In this document: positions 30,389 to 33,353 of the stretch, one piece after another | Position numbering within the stretch: the first letter of the stretch is position 1 | Layout: each line of letters opens with the position of its first letter | Assembly (NCBI GenBank): GCA_028282105.1 | Contig: JANQIO010000226.1 | Location: 1-33,353, forward strand | Source: Halieaceae bacterium | GTDB lineage: Bacteria; Pseudomonadota; Gammaproteobacteria; Pseudomonadales; Halieaceae | Reading direction: 5' to 3' | DNA: 33,353 nt | The notes under the pieces: generated by a model | Databases searched by the model: none | Seen by the model: only the letters and a program-made list of their open reading frames with translations | Told to the model about the DNA's origin: nothing | Position numbers and translations under genes: made by a program

Positions 30389-30566
30389 GCCAGTTTGAGC
30401 GCCCGTTGAGGCGTAGAGCGGACTCTCAAGCCACCGGAGCCGTTCAACTTGGTATCGCAATTGAGGAGAAAGCCGCCGTTTTGGGCTATGACGCGGGCAC
30501 GCGCTGGATCTGATTTCGATTTAGAAGAATGATCGTGCGCATGGCGTCTGCCGGACTCACTTCGTG

Positions 30567-33353
30567 TCAGCTCTCCGCCTCGGTTTCCGCTTCCCGGTAA
30601 GAGTCTATCGACGGGCAGGAACAGATCAGGTGGCGGTCACCGTAGACGTTGTCGATGCGGTTAACCGGTGGCCAGTATTTGTTGCCCCTGAGGCTTTCCA
30701 CCGGGTAGGCGGCGGCTTCGCGGCTGTAGGGGAAGGTCCAGTCGTCGCCGATGATATCGGCCAGGGTGTGCGGCGCGTTGCGCAGCATGCTGCTGTCGGC
30801 CTCGGCCTTGCCCTGTTCTACGGCGCGAATCTCCTCGCGAATCGCGATCAGTGCGTCGCAGAAACGGTCCAGTTCGTAGAGGGACTCGCTCTCGGTCGGT
30901 TCCACCATCAGCGTTCCCGCCACCGGGAAGGACATGGTCGGGGCGTGGAAGCCGTAGTCCACCAGGCGCTTGGCCACGTCTTCCTCGCTGATACCGCTGG
31001 CTTCCTTCAGCGGACGGATGTCGATAATGCATTCGTGGGCCACGCGGCCGTTACGGCCGGTGTAGAGAATCGGGAAGTGGCCCTGCAGGCGGTGGGCAAT
31101 GTAGTTGGCACCGAGGATAGCCACCTTGCTGGCGTGCTCCAGGCCGGCCGCGCCCATCAACGCAATATAGGCCCAGGAGATCGGCAGGATGGAGGCGCTG
31201 CCAAAGGGCGCGCTGGCAATCACGTCCACCACATGGTCGGTGCCTTCATCGCCGTGCAGCGGATGGTTGGGCAGGAAGGGCGCCAGGTGTGCGCCCACGC
31301 CGATCGGGCCCATGCCGGGGCCGCCACCGCCGTGGGGAATACAGAAAGTCTTGTGCAGGTTCAGGTGCGAGACATCAGCGCCGAACTTGCCGGGCGCCGC
31401 CAGGCCCACCAGTGCGTTCAGGTTGGCGCCATCCACGTACACCTGGCCGCCATGGCCGTGGATGATCTCGCACAGTTCGACGATGCTCTCCTCGAACACC
31501 CCGTGGGTGGAGGGGTAGGTGACCATGATGGCGGCCAGCTCAGCGCTGTGACGCTCGGCCTTGGCCCTGAGGTCGTCCATGTCGACGTTGCCGTGGGTGT
31601 CGCACTCGACGATCACCACTTTCATGCCTGCCATCGCCGCGCTGGCCGGGTTGGTGCCGTGGGCGGAGCTGGGGATCAGGCAGATGTCACGGTGATGGTC
31701 GCCGCGGCTCTCGTGGTAGCGCTTGATGGTCAGCAGGCCAGCGTATTCACCCTGGGCGCCGGCGTTGGGTTGCATGGAGATGGCATCGTAGCCGGTGCAC
31801 TCCAGCAGCATGTGCTCAAGCTCCTCGAGGAGCTGGCGGTAGCCCAGGGCCTGGTCTTCCGGCGCGAAGGGGTGCATGCGGCCGAACTCCGGCCAGGTCA
31901 CCGCTACCATCTCGGTGGTGGCATTGAGCTTCATGGTGCAGGAACCCAGCGGGATCATGGCGCGGTTGAGGGCGATGTCCTTGCTTTCCAGGCGCCGCAG
32001 GTAGCGCAACATTTCGGTTTCCGAGTGGAAGTCATTGAACAGCGGATGCTGCAGGTAGTCCGCCTCGCGCTGCAGGGCGGCGGGAATGCCGGGCAGCCCG
32101 TCCAGCGCCGCGTCCAGGGCATCGATATCAAAATCATGGCCGCCGAAGACGCCGATCAGGGCGGCAAGGTCGTCACGGCTGGTGGTCTCATCGAGGCTGA
32201 TGCCGAGACGGTCCGCGCCGATGATGCGCAGGTTGTAGCCTGCGGCGACGGCGCGCTCGACGATGTCCGCCTGCTGCTCACCCACACTGAAAGTCAGTGT
32301 GTCGAAGTAGTACGCGTTGTCTGCCACAAAGCCCTGCGCTGCCAGTCCGGCCTTGAGGATGCTCGCCATGCGGTGAATGCGCTCGGCGATCCGGCGCAGG
32401 CCCACGGGGCCGTGATACATGGCATAGAACGCCGCCATCATTGCCAGCAGGGCCTGAGCGGTGCAGATGTTGCTGGTGGCTTTCTCGCGGCGGATGTGTT
32501 GCTCCCGGGTCTGCATGGCCATGCGCAGGGCCTGGTTGCCCAGCCGGTCGATGGACACACCGATAATCCGGCCGGGGGTCGAGCGCTTGTAGGCATCGCG
32601 GGTGGCAAAGAAGGCCGCGTGCGGGCCGCCATAGCCCATGGGTACACCGAAGCGCTGGCTGTTGCCCACGACGACATCGGCGCCCATTTCGCCAGGCGCT
32701 TTCAGCAACAACAGCGACATGATGTCGGCGCTGACCGCGACCAGGGTCCCGGCATCGTGGGCGCGTTCGATAAACGGCTCCAGGTCGACAACCTCGCCGT
32801 GGCTGCCCGGGTACTGCAGCAGCACGCCAAAGGCCTCGGTGGAGCCGGCCAGTTCTTCCGGGTCGCCGACGATCACCTCGATATCCAGCGGCTGGGCGCG
32901 GGTCTTCACCACGGCAATGGTTTGCGGGTGGCAGCGGTAGGAGACGATGAAGTTGCGGCTGCGATTCTTCTTGTTGACCCGCTGCAGCAGGGTCATGGCT
33001 TCGGCGGCGGCGGTGCCCTCATCCAGCATGGAGGCGTTGGCCAGGTCCATGCCGGTGAGGTCCATGACCATCTGCTGGTAGGTGAGCAGGGCTTCCAGGC
33101 GGCCCTGGGAAATCTCCGGCTGGTAAGGGGTGTAGGCGGTGTACCAGCCGGGATTTTCCAGCACATTGCGCTGGATAACGGCAGGCGTGAACGTGTCCGA
33201 GTAACCCATGCCGATGCAGGAACGCAGCACCGTGTTCTGGTCGGCAATCTCGCGCAGCCTGGCGAGCACCGCCTGCTCAGTCTGGGGTGCGTTGATGGCC
33301 ATAGGCTCGCGCCGGCGGATCAGTTCCGGCACGGTATCGTCGATCAGGGCATC
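30567..33353 (-). CDS. gcvP: Glycine dehydrogenase (decarboxylating), P protein; 5' end outside the window
   Basis: The P protein of the glycine cleavage system decarboxylates glycine on pyridoxal phosphate and passes the aminomethyl group to lipoyl-GcvH. About 928 residues are visible, against about 960 for the full protein. The frame remains open to the window edge and there reads [18 protein letters not shown], the usual sequence near residue 35 of GcvP, so only the first 30 or so residues are missing. Family blocks include [56 protein letters not shown], and the PLP-lysine loop [19 protein letters not shown]. Both halves of the fused bacterial form are present. No internal break is seen. 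Other gcv genes and any glycine riboswitch would lie beyond the right edge. Confidence 0.97.
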   Translation of the reverse strand, partial: DALIDDTVPELIRRREPMAINAPQTEQAVLARLREIADQNTVLRSCIGMGYSDTFTPAVIQRNVLENPGWYTAYTPYQPEISQGRLEALLTYQQMVMDLTGMDLANASMLDEGTAAAEAMTLLQRVNKKNRSRNFIVSYRCHPQTIAVVKTRAQPLDIEVIVGDPEELAGSTEAFGVLLQYPGSHGEVVDLEPFIERAHDAGTLVAVSADIMSLLLLKAPGEMGADVVVGNSQRFGVPMGYGGPHAAFFATRDAYKRSTPGRIIGVSIDRLGNQALRMAMQTREQHIRREKATSNICTAQALLAMMAAFYAMYHGPVGLRRIAERIHRMASILKAGLAAQGFVADNAYYFDTLTFSVGEQQADIVERAVAAGYNLRIIGADRLGISLDETTSRDDLAALIGVFGGHDFDIDALDAALDGLPGIPAALQREADYLQHPLFNDFHSETEMLRYLRRLESKDIALNRAMIPLGSCTMKLNATTEMVAVTWPEFGRMHPFAPEDQALGYRQLLEELEHMLLECTGYDAISMQPNAGAQGEYAGLLTIKRYHESRGDHHRDICLIPSSAHGTNPASAAMAGMKVVIVECDTHGNVDMDDLRAKAERHSAELAAIMVTYPSTHGVFEESIVELCEIIHGHGGQVYVDGANLNALVGLAAPGKFGADVSHLNLHKTFCIPHGGGGPGMGPIGVGAHLAPFLPNHPLHGDEGTDHVVDVIASAPFGSASILPISWAYIALMGAAGLEHASKVAILGANYIAHRLQGHFPILYTGRNGRVAHECIIDIRPLKEASGISEEDVAKRLVDYGFHAPTMSFPVAGTLMVEPTESESLYELDRFCDALIAIREEIRAVEQGKAEADSSMLRNAPHTLADIIGDDWTFPYSREAAAYPVESLRGNKYWPPVNRIDNVYGDRHLICSCPSIDSYREAETEAES

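Noticed and set aside
30389-30566. Possible gene fragment between the FkbM-like gene and gcvP
   Set aside because: No frame with a recognisable protein, no terminal inverted repeats; I see nothing supportable in this gap.

Overview
The window is about 33 kb of GC-rich (roughly 60-65 % in rows I counted), gene-dense bacterial chromosome. The gene set fits a marine, heterotrophic gammaproteobacterium of the Cellvibrionales/Halieaceae kind: a TtpC-type TonB2 system with a DUF3450 partner and a TPR protein, a long TonB-dependent receptor, RhlE, DgkA, and many short-chain dehydrogenases. This placement is inferred from gene content and protein style, not from a marker gene. I see no rRNA, tRNA, CRISPR array, phage or intact insertion sequence.

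Layout. 24-5731: an RhlE-type RNA helicase, a metallophosphoesterase lipoprotein, an HxlR regulator divergent from an SDR plus a DsbA-fold isomerase, with two matching palindromic operators between them, then an M48 metalloprotease lipoprotein. 5814-11757: a TonB energy-transduction cluster: exbD copy 1, DUF3450 protein, TtpC-like long ExbB, short ExbB, exbD copy 2, tonB, a 48-bp triplicated repeat carrying a small open frame, and a TPR protein. 11864-12460: a secreted protein of unknown function.

12502-22202 is the most interesting stretch. It looks like a complete route for using outside purine nucleosides. It has a TonB receptor, a lipoprotein of the NUP (purine nucleoside permease/phosphorylase-like) family, an inner-membrane GRP/ureide-type transporter and a ribokinase. 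Divergent from these is an exported MTA/SAH-deaminase-like amidohydrolase with an exported DUF985 cupin. A purine phosphoribosyltransferase and an AzgA-type purine permease follow. A consistent reading is deamination and cleavage of nucleosides outside the inner membrane, import of sugar and base by separate transporters, then ribokinase and phosphoribosyltransferase salvage. The TonB cluster nearby could power the receptor.

22205-30388: a nitrilase directly behind the purine permease; an overlapping operon LOG - membrane protein - DgkA; an SDR; an ArsR/ACR3 arsenite module with a dyad operator; an M20 amidohydrolase lipoprotein on an 11-residue-repeat stalk; a membrane protein; and a lower-GC FkbM-like gene that looks foreign. 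30567-33353: gcvP (glycine cleavage P protein), cut at its N-terminus by the window edge.

Most operons are tight, with several ATGA stop/start overlaps. Non-coding signals include one clear intrinsic terminator, one likely one, several operator-like dyads, and short tandem repeats in four intergenic or 5' leader positions.
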